Shown piece after piece: positions 34,236 to 44,356 of a stretch of DNA of 64,000 nt. The first letter of the stretch is position 1, and each line of letters begins with the position of its first letter. The notes below the pieces were generated by a model. That model had not been told where the DNA came from. It did no database searches and saw nothing but the letters and a program-made list of their open reading frames with translations. The translations under genes were made by a program, and so were the position numbers. This stretch comes from Campylobacter sp. CCS1377 (lineage in GTDB: Bacteria; Campylobacterota; Campylobacteria; Campylobacterales; Campylobacteraceae): assembly GCF_040008265.1 (NCBI RefSeq), contig NZ_CP155620.1, positions 1,116,001 through 1,180,000 on the forward strand. Direction: 5' to 3'.

Positions 34236-35692
34236 CAAAACAACCCTAATATAAATTGATAAATATTATTAAAAAATAAAACAATATAAACTTTGAATTC
34301 TAGCAAAATTAAAGTAAAAATTCCTAACACAAGGATATTAAAAACAAAAAATCTAGGCGAAAATAAAAGTAAAAATTTACGAAAACCAAATTCTTTGATA
34401 TTGGCAAAAAGCAGATAAAAAGCAGATAAAGATGAAGATAAAGCCACTCCTAAAACCTTAAAATAATCTTCTTTTATAAGATAAATACATAATAAAGAAA
34501 AAACAACACTGATAAATAAGGCGATAAACGCCATTTTGGCGGCAAGTTTTTGTTTAAATTTAGCATAAAGCCAAAGGGAAAATAATTTTTGCAAACCAAA
34601 AGGCAAAAGTCCTATTAAATAAGCAATTAACACATAAGCGGTAATCACACTGTCTTGATGAGTAAAATTTCCATGTTCAAATAAAAGTTTTGAAATTTCT
34701 ACTGAAAAAATAATGCCTACAATACTAGATATTAACAACAAAAAAGCCAAAAGCTCAAAAGCTTTTTTCATAAAATTTAAAGCTTGCTCTTCTTCGTTGA
34801 GTTTTAAATGCTTTAAAATTTTAGGAAAAGAAACCTGAGTTAAAGCAATGGCAAAAAGTGCTAGAGGAAGCTGAAAAACACGGTTAGCATAATAAAGATA
34901 AGAAATACTACCTGTAATTAAAAAACTCGCTATTGTAGTATCTAACAAAGAGCTAATCTGCGTTGCAGAAGAGCCTAAAACTCCGTGAAAAAAATTACCA
35001 TAAAAACGATCCAGTTTAACCTTAGCTCTTTTGAGCTTAATACTTGCAAACATTGCTTTGATAGTTTTGTTATTTTTCAAGGCAAAAATATGCAAGATAA
35101 GTTGAGCTACACCACTTAAAACCGTAGCGTAAGAAAAATAATACATCGTTGTAGCTGGATCATTTTTATCCACAAAAAACGCAGCAATTACAATGCATAA
35201 ATTAAACAAAGAAGCCGAAAAGGAAGTAATAAAGAATTTTTGCTTGTAATTTAAAATAGCCCCTAAAAAAGTTACGATAAAAATAAAAAATAAATACCAA
35301 AAATTTATCGCCACCAAAGGAGATGCTAAAGCTATAGTTTTAGCATCAAAACCAAAGGCAAAAATTTTAGTAAAAAAAGATGAAAAAAAGCTTACTAAAA
35401 GACAAAGCAAAAATACAATTAAAGTAAAATGACTAAAAACCACAACACAAAATGCACCTTTTTGCTTCGAATTAGCAAAATTAGGCAAAAAGCTTTGTCC
35501 AAAAGCCCCTTCAGCAAAAATCCTTCTAAAAAAAGCAGGCATTTTTAAAGCTACAAAAAAAATATCACTATAAAGCCCAGCTCCCAAAAACAAAGCCAAA
35601 AGCATATCTCTAGCTAAACCTAAAATTCTAGAAAATAAAATCCCCAAAGCATTGACAATAAAATTTTTAAAAATTATATTTTTTTTATTCAT
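34235..35692 (-). CDS. murJ: MurJ/MviN lipid II flippase
   Basis: A 485-residue MOP-superfamily membrane protein with about fourteen helices. The N-terminus VNALGILFSRILGLARDMLLA and the motif FRRIFAEGAFGQSFLPNF are diagnostic; the central cavity Arg residues are in these segments. It flips lipid II across the inner membrane. It is the first gene of the seven-gene minus operon ending at 27091. Together with murA, ddl, murF and dapA the window covers much of the peptidoglycan route. Confidence 0.94.
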   Translation of the reverse strand: MNKKNIIFKNFIVNALGILFSRILGLARDMLLALFLGAGLYSDIFFVALKMPAFFRRIFAEGAFGQSFLPNFANSKQKGAFCVVVFSHFTLIVFLLCLLVSFFSSFFTKIFAFGFDAKTIALASPLVAINFWYLFFIFIVTFLGAILNYKQKFFITSFSASLFNLCIVIAAFFVDKNDPATTMYYFSYATVLSGVAQLILHIFALKNNKTIKAMFASIKLKRAKVKLDRFYGNFFHGVLGSSATQISSLLDTTIASFLITGSISYLYYANRVFQLPLALFAIALTQVSFPKILKHLKLNEEEQALNFMKKAFELLAFLLLISSIVGIIFSVEISKLLFEHGNFTHQDSVITAYVLIAYLIGLLPFGLQKLFSLWLYAKFKQKLAAKMAFIALFISVVFSLLCIYLIKEDYFKVLGVALSSSLSAFYLLFANIKEFGFRKFLLLFSPRFFVFNILVLGIFTLILLEFKVYIVLFFNNIYQFILGLF

Positions 35693-35762
35693 TTTTTCTC
35701 TTGAAAAGTTGTATTTTTGAAGTTTGGAGTTTTATTTTAACTAATTTTGATTAAAATTCGAT

Positions 35763-35768
35763 TATAAT
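35763..35768 (+). promoter_or_regulatory. -10 box upstream of the DUF342 gene
   Basis: A perfect TATAAT lies 36 bp before the start codon, in the divergent spacer with murJ. It probably drives the plus-strand unit DUF342-ruvA-ddl. Confidence 0.6.
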
Positions 35769-35804
35769 TAGCTTTTTAATTTAATAACACAAGGAGCTTT
35801 AAGG

Positions 35805-37634
35805 ATGAATGATGACTTAATTATCACCCAAACCAATCACCCTTATAAAGAACTTCTTAATGTTGCCTCAAGAACTTCACTGGAGGTGACAAATTTAGAT
35901 TTTAATATACTTTATTTTTCTACCCTTTATTCTATTGATAATACGGAATGGCAAAGACTTAACGAGAAAGATTTAAATATTTTTGATCAAGATGAAATAT
36001 TTTTAAACCCAAATTTAAAAATCACCCAAGAATATAAAATTGAAATTTTTCAAAAAAAAGAAAATACTTTGGAAGATAAAATTAAACTCATTGCCAATAA
36101 AAATCTCACAAAAATCATTGCTAATATTGATGCAAAAAATTTGGAATATCACGAAAAATTACCTATGCAGATGCTTCAAACCATCTATAAAAAATTGCTT
36201 AAAAATAACCTATTTATAGGAATTCGAATTTTTGATTTTAAAAAACAATTACTTTTAATAAATAAACAAATTCAAAACAAAAAACAACAAGAATTTCAAT
36301 TGATTGTATGTAAAGGAGTGAATGCAATTTTTCCACAAAACGAAACATTAGAACTAACTTATAAAGAAAAATTAAAAAATAGCCCCTTGACTCAAAATAC
36401 CCCTATTATTGCCATTAATGAAGGTGAAATTGCGCTTAGGCATCTTAAAGCAAAACAAGGTCGAAGAGGAAGGGATTTGCATTTAAATTTTATCGAAATC
36501 AAAGAAGAAGAGAAAAAGAAAAAAATTCACTTCTCCTGCTCGGATAAATTTGAATTAAGAGAAAAAGAATTTGCTGATGAATATATCGCTAAACAAAAAG
36601 GTTACATAATACAAAACGGTGATAAATTCGATATAGCTAATGTAGCTGAATTTAATACAGTGGATTTAAAAAATGTAGGTTGTATCAATGTGGGAATTGA
36701 TAGCAAAATTACCATTAATATTAAAAATCTTTCTGAATTAGACGATGCTGTAAAATCAGGAGTTAGCATAAAATGCGAAGAATTAAATATTGACGGAAGC
36801 GTCGCGCAAAATACGATCTTAAACGCCAAAAAACTTGCCCTTAGAGGTACAACCCATACTCAAACTAAAATTTTTGCAAAAGATGCAAAAATCAACACAC
36901 ATAGAGGTTATTTTGAAGGGGAAAATGTTGAAATAGACTTATTGGAAAATGGACATATTAAAGCCAAAACCGTTAAAATAAACAAAAGCCTTGGAGGCAC
37001 TATAGAAGCGGAAAATATTTTTATTACTACCTTAATGAGTAACAATACGATTGCTTTCAACAAAAGTGTTATTTTTGAAATTTGCGAAGGCAATAATAAT
37101 AAATTTTTAGCACAAATTTCAAAAAATGAAGTGGATTTTGAAGAACAATTAAATCAACTCACTAAACAAATTCATGAATTAAATTTAGAATTAGAACCTT
37201 TGAAAACAAGTATGCAAAATAGCAAAGAGGGTATAAATTTACTCTTAAATGAAATTGATAATTTTAAGCAAAATAAACAACAAATTCCTGCAAGTTATCT
37301 TGAAAAAGTTAAAGAATACCAAAATCATTTAGAATTTTACGAAAATTTAAACCAGAAAGAAAAAGATCTAACTTTAGAAAAAAGAGAAATTTTAGACAAA
37401 ATTGAGCTTGCACAAGAAGAACTTTTTAAAGCAAAAATCATCAATAAAAAAGGGGTTTGGACTGATATGAATGAAATTAAATTTAAATTCATTTATCCCA
37501 AACAAGAACTTTTGCATTCAACACTGCTTGATGAACACACTAAGGTTTTTACCTTAAGAACAACTGTCGAAAACAACGAAGAAGTCGCAAAAATCGACAG
37601 ATTGGATGAATACAACGAAAAGGATTTAGAATGA
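35805..37634 (+). CDS. FapA / DUF342-family polymer-forming protein
   Basis: A 609-residue cytoplasmic protein. The first 200 residues are variable. The middle (about 210-440) contains [20 protein letters not shown] and then a long run of short strand repeats such as [20 protein letters not shown] and [16 protein letters not shown]: the right-handed beta-helix of the FapA family. The C-terminal part (about 440-560) is a coiled coil rich in Glu, Lys and Leu. FapA proteins in other bacteria affect cell-surface and flagellar functions, but the biochemical role is unclear. The stop overlaps ruvA by four bases. Confidence 0.8.
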   Translation: MNDDLIITQTNHPYKELLNVASRTSLEVTNLDFNILYFSTLYSIDNTEWQRLNEKDLNIFDQDEIFLNPNLKITQEYKIEIFQKKENTLEDKIKLIANKNLTKIIANIDAKNLEYHEKLPMQMLQTIYKKLLKNNLFIGIRIFDFKKQLLLINKQIQNKKQQEFQLIVCKGVNAIFPQNETLELTYKEKLKNSPLTQNTPIIAINEGEIALRHLKAKQGRRGRDLHLNFIEIKEEEKKKKIHFSCSDKFELREKEFADEYIAKQKGYIIQNGDKFDIANVAEFNTVDLKNVGCINVGIDSKITINIKNLSELDDAVKSGVSIKCEELNIDGSVAQNTILNAKKLALRGTTHTQTKIFAKDAKINTHRGYFEGENVEIDLLENGHIKAKTVKINKSLGGTIEAENIFITTLMSNNTIAFNKSVIFEICEGNNNKFLAQISKNEVDFEEQLNQLTKQIHELNLELEPLKTSMQNSKEGINLLLNEIDNFKQNKQQIPASYLEKVKEYQNHLEFYENLNQKEKDLTLEKREILDKIELAQEELFKAKIINKKGVWTDMNEIKFKFIYPKQELLHSTLLDEHTKVFTLRTTVENNEEVAKIDRLDEYNEKDLE

Positions 37635-38185
37635 TTGTTGCAATCGAAGGAATGATTACACAAAAAGAACCTACTTTTATTACCATTAAAACAAATTCGG
37701 GTTTAAGTTATGGAATTTATGTTTCCTTATTTTGTAGCGCAAAATTGCAAAAAAATGAAAAAATAGAACTTTTTATTTCTCAAATCATCAAAGAAGATTC
37801 AAATAAATTTTATGGTTTTTTGGATAAAAATGAGCAAAAAATGTTTGAATTATTGTTAAAAATCAACGGTATAGGAGCAACAACCGCAATGGCAATTTGT
37901 TCCAGTCTTGATGTAAATTCTTTTTACAAAGCTTTGCAACTTAATGACGAAAATGTCTTTAAAAAAATCCCTGGAATTGGGCCAAAAAGTGCAAAACGCA
38001 TCATTGTGGAATTAAGTGATAATAAAATTCTACTAGAAAATACTCAAGATGATAGTAAAAGTCAGGCTCTTGCTGCTCTTATTTCGCTTGGCTTTAAGCA
38101 AGATAAAGCTTTGCAAGCTCTAAGTCAATGCCAAAGCAATGAGACAAGCGAGCTAATCAAAGAAGCATTAAAAAAACTTTCATAA
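37631..38185 (+). CDS. ruvA: Holliday junction helicase subunit RuvA
   Basis: A 184-residue junction-binding protein that forms tetramers and loads RuvB. An OB fold occupies the first 65 residues. Two helix-hairpin-helix motifs follow: [15 protein letters not shown] near residue 72 and [19 protein letters not shown] near 108. The C-terminal RuvB-contacting domain starts near 137 with [20 protein letters not shown]. Its ATG overlaps the DUF342 gene stop, and ddl follows after 8 bp. ruvB is not adjacent. Confidence 0.95.
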   Translation: MIVAIEGMITQKEPTFITIKTNSGLSYGIYVSLFCSAKLQKNEKIELFISQIIKEDSNKFYGFLDKNEQKMFELLLKINGIGATTAMAICSSLDVNSFYKALQLNDENVFKKIPGIGPKSAKRIIVELSDNKILLENTQDDSKSQALAALISLGFKQDKALQALSQCQSNETSELIKEALKKLS

Positions 38186-38193
38186 GGATAAAA

Positions 38194-39240
38194 ATGATTT
38201 ACGCAATAATTTTTGGAGCAAATTCATACGAACACGAAATCAGTATAGTGAGTGCTATTGTTTTAAAAAAAGTTTTAAAAGCAAAACTTTTATTTATTTT
38301 TTGTGATAAAAATAGAGATTTTTATCTTATTGATAATGCAAAAATGAATGCTAAAACCTTTAGTTCTTTAGCTTATAAAAAAGAAAAAAGGTTAATTTTA
38401 AAACAAGGTGGATTTTACGAAAAAACCTTATTTTCAGACAAAAAGATAGAATGTGATTGCTGTATCAATCTCGTGCATGGAAAAGACGGAGAAGATGGGA
38501 AAATAGCAGCTTTATTTGATTTTTTTAATATTGAATACATAGGCCCAAGACTCGAAGCAAGCGTTATTTCATACAATAAAGAATTTACAAAACTTTACGC
38601 ACAAAAAGTTGGTGTTAAAACCTTACCATATAAAATATTAAAAAACTACGACGCCACTTCTTTATTAAGCCCATTAGATTATCCTTGCATTTTTAAGCCC
38701 ACAAGACTGGGTAGTAGCATAGGCATACAAATTTTAAGCGAAGCGAGTCAATTAGATTATTCTTTGGATGTGGCATTCGAATTTGATGACGAACTTTTAG
38801 TAGAACCTTTTATAGACAATATCAAAGAGTATAATCTAGCAGGTTGTATGATTAAAGATGAATTTGTTTTTTCTATCATTGAAGAGCCAAATAAAAATAA
38901 ATTTTTAGATTTTGAGCAAAAATATCTTTGTTTTAGTTCTCATTCAGAAGTACAAGAAGCAGATTTAAGCGAAGAATTAAAGGAAAAATTAAAAGAAAAT
39001 TTCAAAAAAATTTATAATCCTTTATTTAAAGGCGCATTGATTCGCTGTGATTTTTTCATACATAATGATGAAATTTACCTTAATGAAATCAATCCAAATC
39101 CCGGATCTTTAGCAAATTATTTATTTAAAGATTTTTCTTCAATCATTCAAAATTTTGCACAAAATCTACCACATGAAAAGCAAATTAATATAAATTATAG
39201 CTTTTTACACTCCATCAATGGACAAAAAGGGAAATTATAA
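38194..39240 (+). CDS. ddl: D-alanine--D-alanine ligase
   Basis: A 348-residue ATP-grasp ligase making the D-Ala-D-Ala dipeptide that MurF adds to the peptidoglycan precursor. Visible elements are [14 protein letters not shown] at the start, [18 protein letters not shown] near residue 90, [15 protein letters not shown] near 168, [14 protein letters not shown] near 208, and the metal-binding [17 protein letters not shown] near 290. It is cotranscribed with ruvA, and murF lies 1 kb downstream on the same strand. A long palindrome follows its stop. Confidence 0.95.
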   Translation: MIYAIIFGANSYEHEISIVSAIVLKKVLKAKLLFIFCDKNRDFYLIDNAKMNAKTFSSLAYKKEKRLILKQGGFYEKTLFSDKKIECDCCINLVHGKDGEDGKIAALFDFFNIEYIGPRLEASVISYNKEFTKLYAQKVGVKTLPYKILKNYDATSLLSPLDYPCIFKPTRLGSSIGIQILSEASQLDYSLDVAFEFDDELLVEPFIDNIKEYNLAGCMIKDEFVFSIIEEPNKNKFLDFEQKYLCFSSHSEVQEADLSEELKEKLKENFKKIYNPLFKGALIRCDFFIHNDEIYLNEINPNPGSLANYLFKDFSSIIQNFAQNLPHEKQININYSFLHSINGQKGKL

Positions 39241-39256
39241 GTTTTTTTAAGTCTTA

Positions 39257-39288
39257 ATACGCTAAATTTTACATAAAATTTAGCGTAT
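39257..39288. repeat. perfect palindrome between ddl and the Phd-like gene
   Basis: Fifteen bases of the left arm (39257-39271, beginning ATACGCTAAA) pair with 39274-39288 (ending TTTAGCGTAT). The TTAAGG after it is the Phd-like gene's ribosome site. It could be a bidirectional terminator for ddl or an operator for the following gene; Phd/YefM proteins bind palindromes upstream of their own gene. Confidence 0.7.
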
Positions 39289-39306
39289 TTAAGGAAACAA
39301 AATTTT

Positions 39307-39522
39307 ATGTTATCTTTCAGTCAAGATGAAATTTATACTGCTACTGAAGTAGTGCGTAATTTTAGCCCCATAGTTGAAAAAGTCAAAAAAAGTCCTAGCG
39401 GAAAAATAGTGATTTTAAAAAACAATAAATTTGAAGCCGTATTGCTTAGTATGCAAGAATTTGAGCGTTTGCAAAATGCCGTGCAGCTTTTAGAAAGCAT
39501 TTATAAAAATCAAAAGGCTTAA
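39307..39522 (+). CDS. orphan Phd/YefM-type antitoxin-like protein
   Basis: A 71-residue protein with the Phd/YefM layout: an N-terminal strand-helix DNA-binding part (TATEVVRNFSPIVEKVKKSP), the two strands GKIVILKNNKFEAVLLSMQE characteristic of the family, and a short C-terminal helix. No RelE/YoeB or Doc toxin gene is next to it; the neighbour, two bases downstream, is an alpha/beta hydrolase. It may be an antitoxin left without a toxin or a repressor of the hydrolase-murF genes. The upstream palindrome would suit autoregulation. Confidence 0.75.
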   Translation: MLSFSQDEIYTATEVVRNFSPIVEKVKKSPSGKIVILKNNKFEAVLLSMQEFERLQNAVQLLESIYKNQKA

Positions 39523-39524
39523 AA

Positions 39525-40265
39525 ATGGCACTTACCACACTTGCTTATAATAATAAAAATTATCAAATTTCTTATGAGCTCATCAACAACAATCAAATAA
39601 AAAGCATCTTAGTTTTGCATGGTTGGGGCGCTAATAAAGAATTAATGAAGCAAACTTTTTCTAAAGTCTTAAAAGACTTTAACCAAATTTATCTTGATCT
39701 TCCAGGATTTGGAAATTCAACCATTGAAGAAATTTTAAACAGTAAAGATTATGCAAATATCGTCCTTTCTTTTTTAAAAAATAAAAACCTACATCCAGAT
39801 ATTTTTATGGGGCATTCTTTTGGTGGCAAAATTTGCACTTTACTTTTAAATAAAAATATTTACCCAAGCTCTTTACTCATTTTACTTTCCAGTGCAGGTA
39901 TAGTAGCGAAAAAATCTTTTAAAACTCGTTGTAAGATTAAGCTTTTTAAAATACTTAAAAAACTAGGTTTTGCTCATCTTTATAAATATTTTGCCAGTAA
40001 AGACGGGGCAAATCTAAGTCCTTTAATGTATGAAACTTTTAAAAAAGTTGTAGATGAAAATTGTGAGTTAGATTTTGCTAAAATTCAAAATCCAACTTTG
40101 ATTTTTTGGGGCATAGAAGATAAAGCAACTCCTCTTGAAAGCGGGAAAAAAATTTACAAACTTATCCCCCACAGTCAATTTTTTACTTTTGAAGGAGATC
40201 ATTTTTTCTTTCTGCAAAATGCCCAAAAAATCACTCAAATCATAAGGAATAACCATGCTAAATAA
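39525..40265 (+). CDS. alpha/beta hydrolase
   Basis: A 246-residue alpha/beta hydrolase. The oxyanion segment LVLHGWGANKELM is near residue 28, the nucleophile elbow GHSFGGKI near 97, Asp in LIFWGIEDKATPL near 198, and the catalytic His in EGDHFFFLQN near 227, so the triad Ser-Asp-His is complete. There is no signal peptide, so it is cytoplasmic. The substrate is unknown. Its end overlaps murF by 11 bp, hinting at coupled translation with peptidoglycan synthesis genes. Confidence 0.88.
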   Translation: MALTTLAYNNKNYQISYELINNNQIKSILVLHGWGANKELMKQTFSKVLKDFNQIYLDLPGFGNSTIEEILNSKDYANIVLSFLKNKNLHPDIFMGHSFGGKICTLLLNKNIYPSSLLILLSSAGIVAKKSFKTRCKIKLFKILKKLGFAHLYKYFASKDGANLSPLMYETFKKVVDENCELDFAKIQNPTLIFWGIEDKATPLESGKKIYKLIPHSQFFTFEGDHFFFLQNAQKITQIIRNNHAK

Positions 40266-41679
40266 TTTAATATTTTTTATCAACACTCTTTTGATTAATT
40301 TCTGTCTAGGATTTTACCTCATTAGTGCATTGCAATGGTATTCTTATAAGATTAATCGCGTATTGTTTCATTTTGCTAAACCTTTATGGCATATTTATTT
40401 TATTCTTATTCCTTTAATTGCTTTTTGGTTTCTTGGAAAATATTTTTTAATTTTTGCCATTTTTAATCTTGTCGCCTTGTATTTATGGTATAAAAAGCTA
40501 GATAAAAAACTTGTTTTCACCGCTAAAATTAAAAAATTTTTTGCAATATTAAGTTTTCTTAGTATTGTTTTTGGGATTTTATCTCTGTATAATTTATATA
40601 ATTTATCTCCACTGGCCTTGTTTTTTAGTCTGATAATTCTATCTGCTTATGAAAAATACAGAAATAATCTTTTCTATCAACAAGCAAAAAATAAAATTCA
40701 AAATATGAAAGATCTTAAAATCATTCTTATTACGGCAAGTTTTGGAAAAACAAGCATTAAAAATTTCTTATATGAGCTCATAAAAGAAGATTATAAAAGC
40801 TATAAAACACCAAGAAGCGTTAATACTCTTATGGGTATCATACAAGATATTAATGATAATGTACAAGCTGATACGCAAATTTATATTGCCGAGGCAGGTG
40901 CTAGAGAAAAAGGAGACATTTTACAAATTACCGAGCTTTTAAATCCTCATATTTGTATCATTGGAGAGATAGGGAATGCACATTTAGAGTATTTTAAAAA
41001 TATAGAAAATACTAGAAACACAAAGCTAGAAGCATTGAATTCAAACAGATTGCAAAAGGCTTTTTTGCATAGTAGCACACTTAAAGAAGATAGTGAAAGT
41101 CAAATTATTTACGATAAAAAACTACTGCAAAGCTCACAAAGCCTTGAGGGTATAGAATTTGAACTTTTATTAAATGATTCTAAGCAGCATTTTAAAAGTC
41201 CGCTATTGGGAATTTTTAATGCACAAAATTTAGCTGCATGTATCCAATGTGCTTTATATTTAAATATAAATTTAGAAAAAATTCAACAAAGAATATCCCA
41301 ACTTAAAGCTGTAGAACATCGCTTGCAAATCATATCCAAGGAGCCAAAATTTATTATTGATGATGGTTTCAATGGAAATTTTCAAGGAATGAGCCAAAGT
41401 TATAGACTTTGCAAAAACTACAAAGGACGCAAAGTTTTAGTAACTCCTGGAATTTTAGAAGTAAGTGAGGAAGAAAATCAAAAACTTGCTGATATTATAA
41501 ATGAATGTTTTGATTTTGTCATTATCACAAGCCAAAGTAACACAAATGTATTAGATCGACATATTGTTTTGGAAAAAATCATCATCAAAGATAAAACTGA
41601 ATTGGTTTCTGTCTTGAGTAAATATACCAAAAATGGTGACTTAATATTATTTTCCAATGATGCACCCAGCTTTTTATGA
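40255..41679 (+). CDS. murF: MurF, UDP-MurNAc-tripeptide D-Ala-D-Ala ligase with membrane N-terminus
   Basis: A 474-residue Mur ligase. The first about 130 residues form three or four transmembrane helices rich in Phe, Leu and Ile, in place of the usual soluble UDP-binding domain. The ATP loop is ITASFGKTSIKNFLYE near residue 160; EAGAREKGDI near 221, GEIGNAHLEYF near 242 and IIDDGFNGNFQGMSQSY near 362 match the MurF central and C-terminal domains. It adds the dipeptide made by Ddl. The membrane-bound N-terminus is the epsilonproteobacterial form as far as I know. Confidence 0.88.
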   Translation: MLNNLIFFINTLLINFCLGFYLISALQWYSYKINRVLFHFAKPLWHIYFILIPLIAFWFLGKYFLIFAIFNLVALYLWYKKLDKKLVFTAKIKKFFAILSFLSIVFGILSLYNLYNLSPLALFFSLIILSAYEKYRNNLFYQQAKNKIQNMKDLKIILITASFGKTSIKNFLYELIKEDYKSYKTPRSVNTLMGIIQDINDNVQADTQIYIAEAGAREKGDILQITELLNPHICIIGEIGNAHLEYFKNIENTRNTKLEALNSNRLQKAFLHSSTLKEDSESQIIYDKKLLQSSQSLEGIEFELLLNDSKQHFKSPLLGIFNAQNLAACIQCALYLNINLEKIQQRISQLKAVEHRLQIISKEPKFIIDDGFNGNFQGMSQSYRLCKNYKGRKVLVTPGILEVSEEENQKLADIINECFDFVIITSQSNTNVLDRHIVLEKIIIKDKTELVSVLSKYTKNGDLILFSNDAPSFL

Positions 41680-41742
41680 TTATAAAATTCACATACAATT
41701 CACACAAAAAGAATAAAATCTAAAGAAAACAAGGAAATATCG

Positions 41743-42171
41743 TTGAATAAAAAAAATTTTTCTATTTTACTCTTAAGTCTTTTACTTGCAAATTTACTAA
41801 AAGCTGATATTATTGTATCGCCAGATTCTTTACCTACAACCATTAAGGCTTTCCTCGAAGAACATTTCAAGCAAGTTTCTATAGGTATAGTTCAGCAGGA
41901 TAAAAATTCTTATGAAGTATATTTAAGTGATGGAACAGAACTTGAATTTGATATTGATGGACTATGGAAAGAAATTGAAAGCAAACACAAAGCTTTAAGT
42001 TTCAAAATACTACCAACGCATATTGCCTCAATTATTACAAACAGATATCCTCAAGCTTTTTTAATAGAAATTGAAAGAAAAATTAATCATTATAAAATTA
42101 AACTCTCAAATGGCTTGGAACTTTACATCGATAATAATGGGACAATAATTCAAGAAAGATACGATGATTAA
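41743..42171 (+). CDS. periplasmic PepSY-like (DUF2874) protein, TTG start
   Basis: A 142-residue exported protein: the signal peptide, starting MNKKNFSILLLSLLLANLLK, ends near ADIIVS. Two similar domains of about 60 residues follow: the first has LPTTIKAFLEEHFK with YEVYLSDGTELEFDIDG, the second LPTHIASIITNRYP with YKIKLSNGLELYIDNNG. This is the tandem PepSY-like fold of small periplasmic proteins of unknown role. The only start that includes the signal peptide is TTG 41743 behind AAGGAAAT, suggesting low expression. It ends in a terminator shared with rplS. Confidence 0.85.
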   Translation: MNKKNFSILLLSLLLANLLKADIIVSPDSLPTTIKAFLEEHFKQVSIGIVQQDKNSYEVYLSDGTELEFDIDGLWKEIESKHKALSFKILPTHIASIITNRYPQAFLIEIERKINHYKIKLSNGLELYIDNNGTIIQERYDD

Positions 42172-42198
42172 AAACCTCTGCTAAAACAAAGGTTTTTT
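42171..42198. terminator. terminator between the PepSY-like gene and rplS
   Basis: AAAACCT (42171-42177) pairs with AGGTTTT (42190-42196), followed by TT on the plus strand. The left arm overlaps the last base of the PepSY-like stop codon. Confidence 0.7.
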
Positions 42199-42225
42199 GT
42201 AGTTAAGTTAAAGAACTTGAAAATT

Positions 42226-42582
42226 TTATTTTTTAAGTTCTTTGATACGAGCAGCTTTACCGCGTCTATCTCTAAGATAAAATAATCTTGCACGACGAAC
42301 GCGACCTCTTCTTAAAAGAGTAATACTTTCTAAACTCTCGCTATAAATAGGGAAGATTCTCTCAACTCCAACATTATTAGCGCCAATTTTACGAACAATA
42401 AAAGTCTCTCCAACACCTGTTCCTCTACGCGCAATACAAATACCTTCAAAATTTTGAATTCTCGTTTTATCCCCTTCTTTAATGCGGATAGCAAGTCTTA
42501 TGGTATCTCCCGCACGAAAATCAGGAACACTTTTACCTTCCATTTGCTTAGCTTCAAACTGCTCTATGTATTTATTTCTCAT
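42226..42582 (-). CDS. rplS: 50S ribosomal protein L19
   Basis: A 118-residue ribosomal protein of normal length. [20 protein letters not shown] near the start, [21 protein letters not shown] in the middle, and [23 protein letters not shown] at the end are the family hallmarks. It contacts the 30S subunit and 16S rRNA. It is last in the conserved rpsP-khpA-rimM-trmD-rplS operon and overlaps trmD by 11 bp. Confidence 0.98.
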   Translation of the reverse strand: MRNKYIEQFEAKQMEGKSVPDFRAGDTIRLAIRIKEGDKTRIQNFEGICIARRGTGVGETFIVRKIGANNVGVERIFPIYSESLESITLLRRGRVRRARLFYLRDRRGKAARIKELKK

Positions 42583-43294
42583 TGTTTTTCCTCAATTTGC
42601 GTTCATGCTTTAAATATAGATCAGGACGAAAAAATTTCGTTTTGCAAGACGCCAAAATAAATTTTAAAGATGTGATTTTAGCATGATTACCCTTTAAAAA
42701 CTCTGAAGGTGCATATTTTTTTTTATTTTTTGCAATAAATTCGTAAGGCTTGGAAAATGAAGGAGCTTCAAGTAAATTTTCTTCAAAACTCTCTTCCTCT
42801 AAACTCTGAGGATTTCCCAAGACTCCTGTTATATTACGAGCAATGGCATCGCACATTACCAAAGCGGGTAATTCTCCACCTGTTAAAACAAAATCTCCTA
42901 TACTAAAAACCTCATTCGCAAAATTTTCAATAACCCTCTCATCTATCCCCTCATATCTTCCACATACAAAACAAATGTGCTTTTTTTTACTTAATCTTTT
43001 AGCATCTATTTGATTAAAAGTCTTAGCACTGGGAGTTAAAAAAACAAAATGAATGTCTTTATCTTGAATTTGAAGCTCATTTAAAGCGTCAAAAAGAGGC
43101 TGTGCCTGCATCAACAGTCCTGCTCCACCACCTATTTTATAATCATCAACTTTTTTATAAATATTGGTAGAATATAATCTTGGATTAATAAAAGCAATAT
43201 CGATATATCGCTTCTCGATTGCTCTAGCAAGTATAGACTCACTAAAATAAAATTTAACAAGATCTGGAAATAAAGTAACAAAACTAATTTTCAT
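42572..43294 (-). CDS. trmD: tRNA (guanine-N1)-methyltransferase TrmD
   Basis: A 240-residue SPOUT methyltransferase making m1G37 next to the anticodon. The N-terminal [17 protein letters not shown], the knot loops with [37 protein letters not shown] (read in two stretches), and [22 protein letters not shown] are typical. The open frame extends upstream to 43336, but the ATG at 43294 overlaps the rimM stop (ATGA) and matches the family N-terminus, so the extra 14 residues are left out. Confidence 0.95.
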   Translation of the reverse strand: MKISFVTLFPDLVKFYFSESILARAIEKRYIDIAFINPRLYSTNIYKKVDDYKIGGGAGLLMQAQPLFDALNELQIQDKDIHFVFLTPSAKTFNQIDAKRLSKKKHICFVCGRYEGIDERVIENFANEVFSIGDFVLTGGELPALVMCDAIARNITGVLGNPQSLEEESFEENLLEAPSFSKPYEFIAKNKKKYAPSEFLKGNHAKITSLKFILASCKTKFFRPDLYLKHERKLRKNNEK

Positions 43295-43824
43295 GAATTT
43301 TCTAAAATCAAAAAAGCATTTTGAGTATAAATACACTTACAATTAATATCGATGTTTTTTACATAATAATCATTATAAGGAATATAAAATTCATGACTTA
43401 AGTTTTCTAATTTTTCATCAGTTTGAATACAAAATAAATATCCTTTTCCAATTTCAAGTATATCTATTACCTTGCCTAATTTTTTTTCATCTTCAATAAT
43501 ATCGCAATCCAAAATATCAAAATAAAAATATTCATCTTTTTTTAATTTACAAGTTTTACGAGTATTTTCAATACTTTGAAAAAGTGTTAAATTTGTAAGT
43601 TTTTTAGCCAATTCTATACTTTCATAATTCTCAAATAAAACCAAAGAATTCTTCAAATCTGTATTTTTAATTTTATAAATATTTCTCCTATGATCAAAAA
43701 ACTCGGCTCCTTTTTTAAACTGCTCTATAAAATCACTAACACTATGTAATTTTACAAAACCTTTTAAACCTGAAGTTTTTCCAAGTTTTGCAACTTGGAC
43801 TAAACTTGTTTCATTTTTATTCAA
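43291..43824 (-). CDS. rimM: ribosome maturation factor RimM
   Basis: A 177-residue 16S rRNA processing factor that binds protein S19 in the 30S head. The N-terminal [21 protein letters not shown] and the C-terminal PRC-barrel segment [17 protein letters not shown] with [20 protein letters not shown] identify it. Length is typical. It overlaps khpA by 8 bp and trmD by 4 bp in the operon. The ribosome-assembly job fits the surrounding ribosomal genes. Confidence 0.93.
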   Translation of the reverse strand: MNKNETSLVQVAKLGKTSGLKGFVKLHSVSDFIEQFKKGAEFFDHRRNIYKIKNTDLKNSLVLFENYESIELAKKLTNLTLFQSIENTRKTCKLKKDEYFYFDILDCDIIEDEKKLGKVIDILEIGKGYLFCIQTDEKLENLSHEFYIPYNDYYVKNIDINCKCIYTQNAFLILENS

Positions 43825-44059
43825 TAGTTTTTATACTCACACGATAAGAGGTTGAATCTTTGACCTTGCAAGCCAATATAACGGTTTTAATTGCACTAAT
43901 CATTTTTCCATTTTTTCCTATTAATCTTCCTGCGTCAATTTTATCTGCAAAAATAATAATTTCAGAAAAATTCTCACCCAAATTATTTCTTTGAATTTGA
44001 ATTTTATCAGGATACTCCGCGATTAACTTTGCATATTCTTTTAAAAATTTTTCAACCAT
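43817..44059 (-). CDS. khpA: KhpA-type KH-domain RNA-binding protein
   Basis: An 80-residue protein consisting of one type II KH domain with the GxxG loop in [16 protein letters not shown] near residue 52. KhpA-like proteins (often annotated as YlqC or by their KH domain) bind RNA broadly and usually sit between rpsP and rimM, exactly as here. The gene starts five bases after rpsP ends and overlaps rimM. Confidence 0.92.
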   Translation of the reverse strand: MVEKFLKEYAKLIAEYPDKIQIQRNNLGENFSEIIIFADKIDAGRLIGKNGKMISAIKTVILACKVKDSTSYRVSIKTIE

Positions 44060-44064
44060 TTTTG

Positions 44065-44292
44065 TTATTTACTAGTAATTGAAGCAACTTTATCGCTAAG
44101 TTTAGCACCTACGCTTTTCCAATAGGCCAAACGCTCAGCATCAAATTTAATCATCTCTGGTTCTGACATAGGATTATAATACCCAATACTTTCGATCCAA
44201 CCACCATCACGGCGTTTTCTACTATCTGTTACAACTATGCGATAAAATGGTCTTTTTTTACGACCCATTCTCGTAAGTCTCACTACTGTCAT
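44065..44292 (-). CDS. rpsP: 30S ribosomal protein S16
   Basis: A 75-residue S16. It begins [20 protein letters not shown], followed by [21 protein letters not shown] and [19 protein letters not shown]. It is a 16S rRNA-binding protein needed for 30S assembly. It opens the translation-factor operon, 64 bp downstream of ffh on the same strand. Confidence 0.98.
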   Translation of the reverse strand: MTVVRLTRMGRKKRPFYRIVVTDSRKRRDGGWIESIGYYNPMSEPEMIKFDAERLAYWKSVGAKLSDKVASITSK

Positions 44293-44356
44293 TTTTATCT
44301 CCTTGTAAAAAATTAAATTTTAGCTATGGATATTCTTTAATACCCATAAATAAAAT

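Noticed and set aside
42295-42660. Plus-strand ORFs opposite rplS and trmD
   Set aside because: Shadows of conserved ribosomal and tRNA-modification genes with no ribosome sites.
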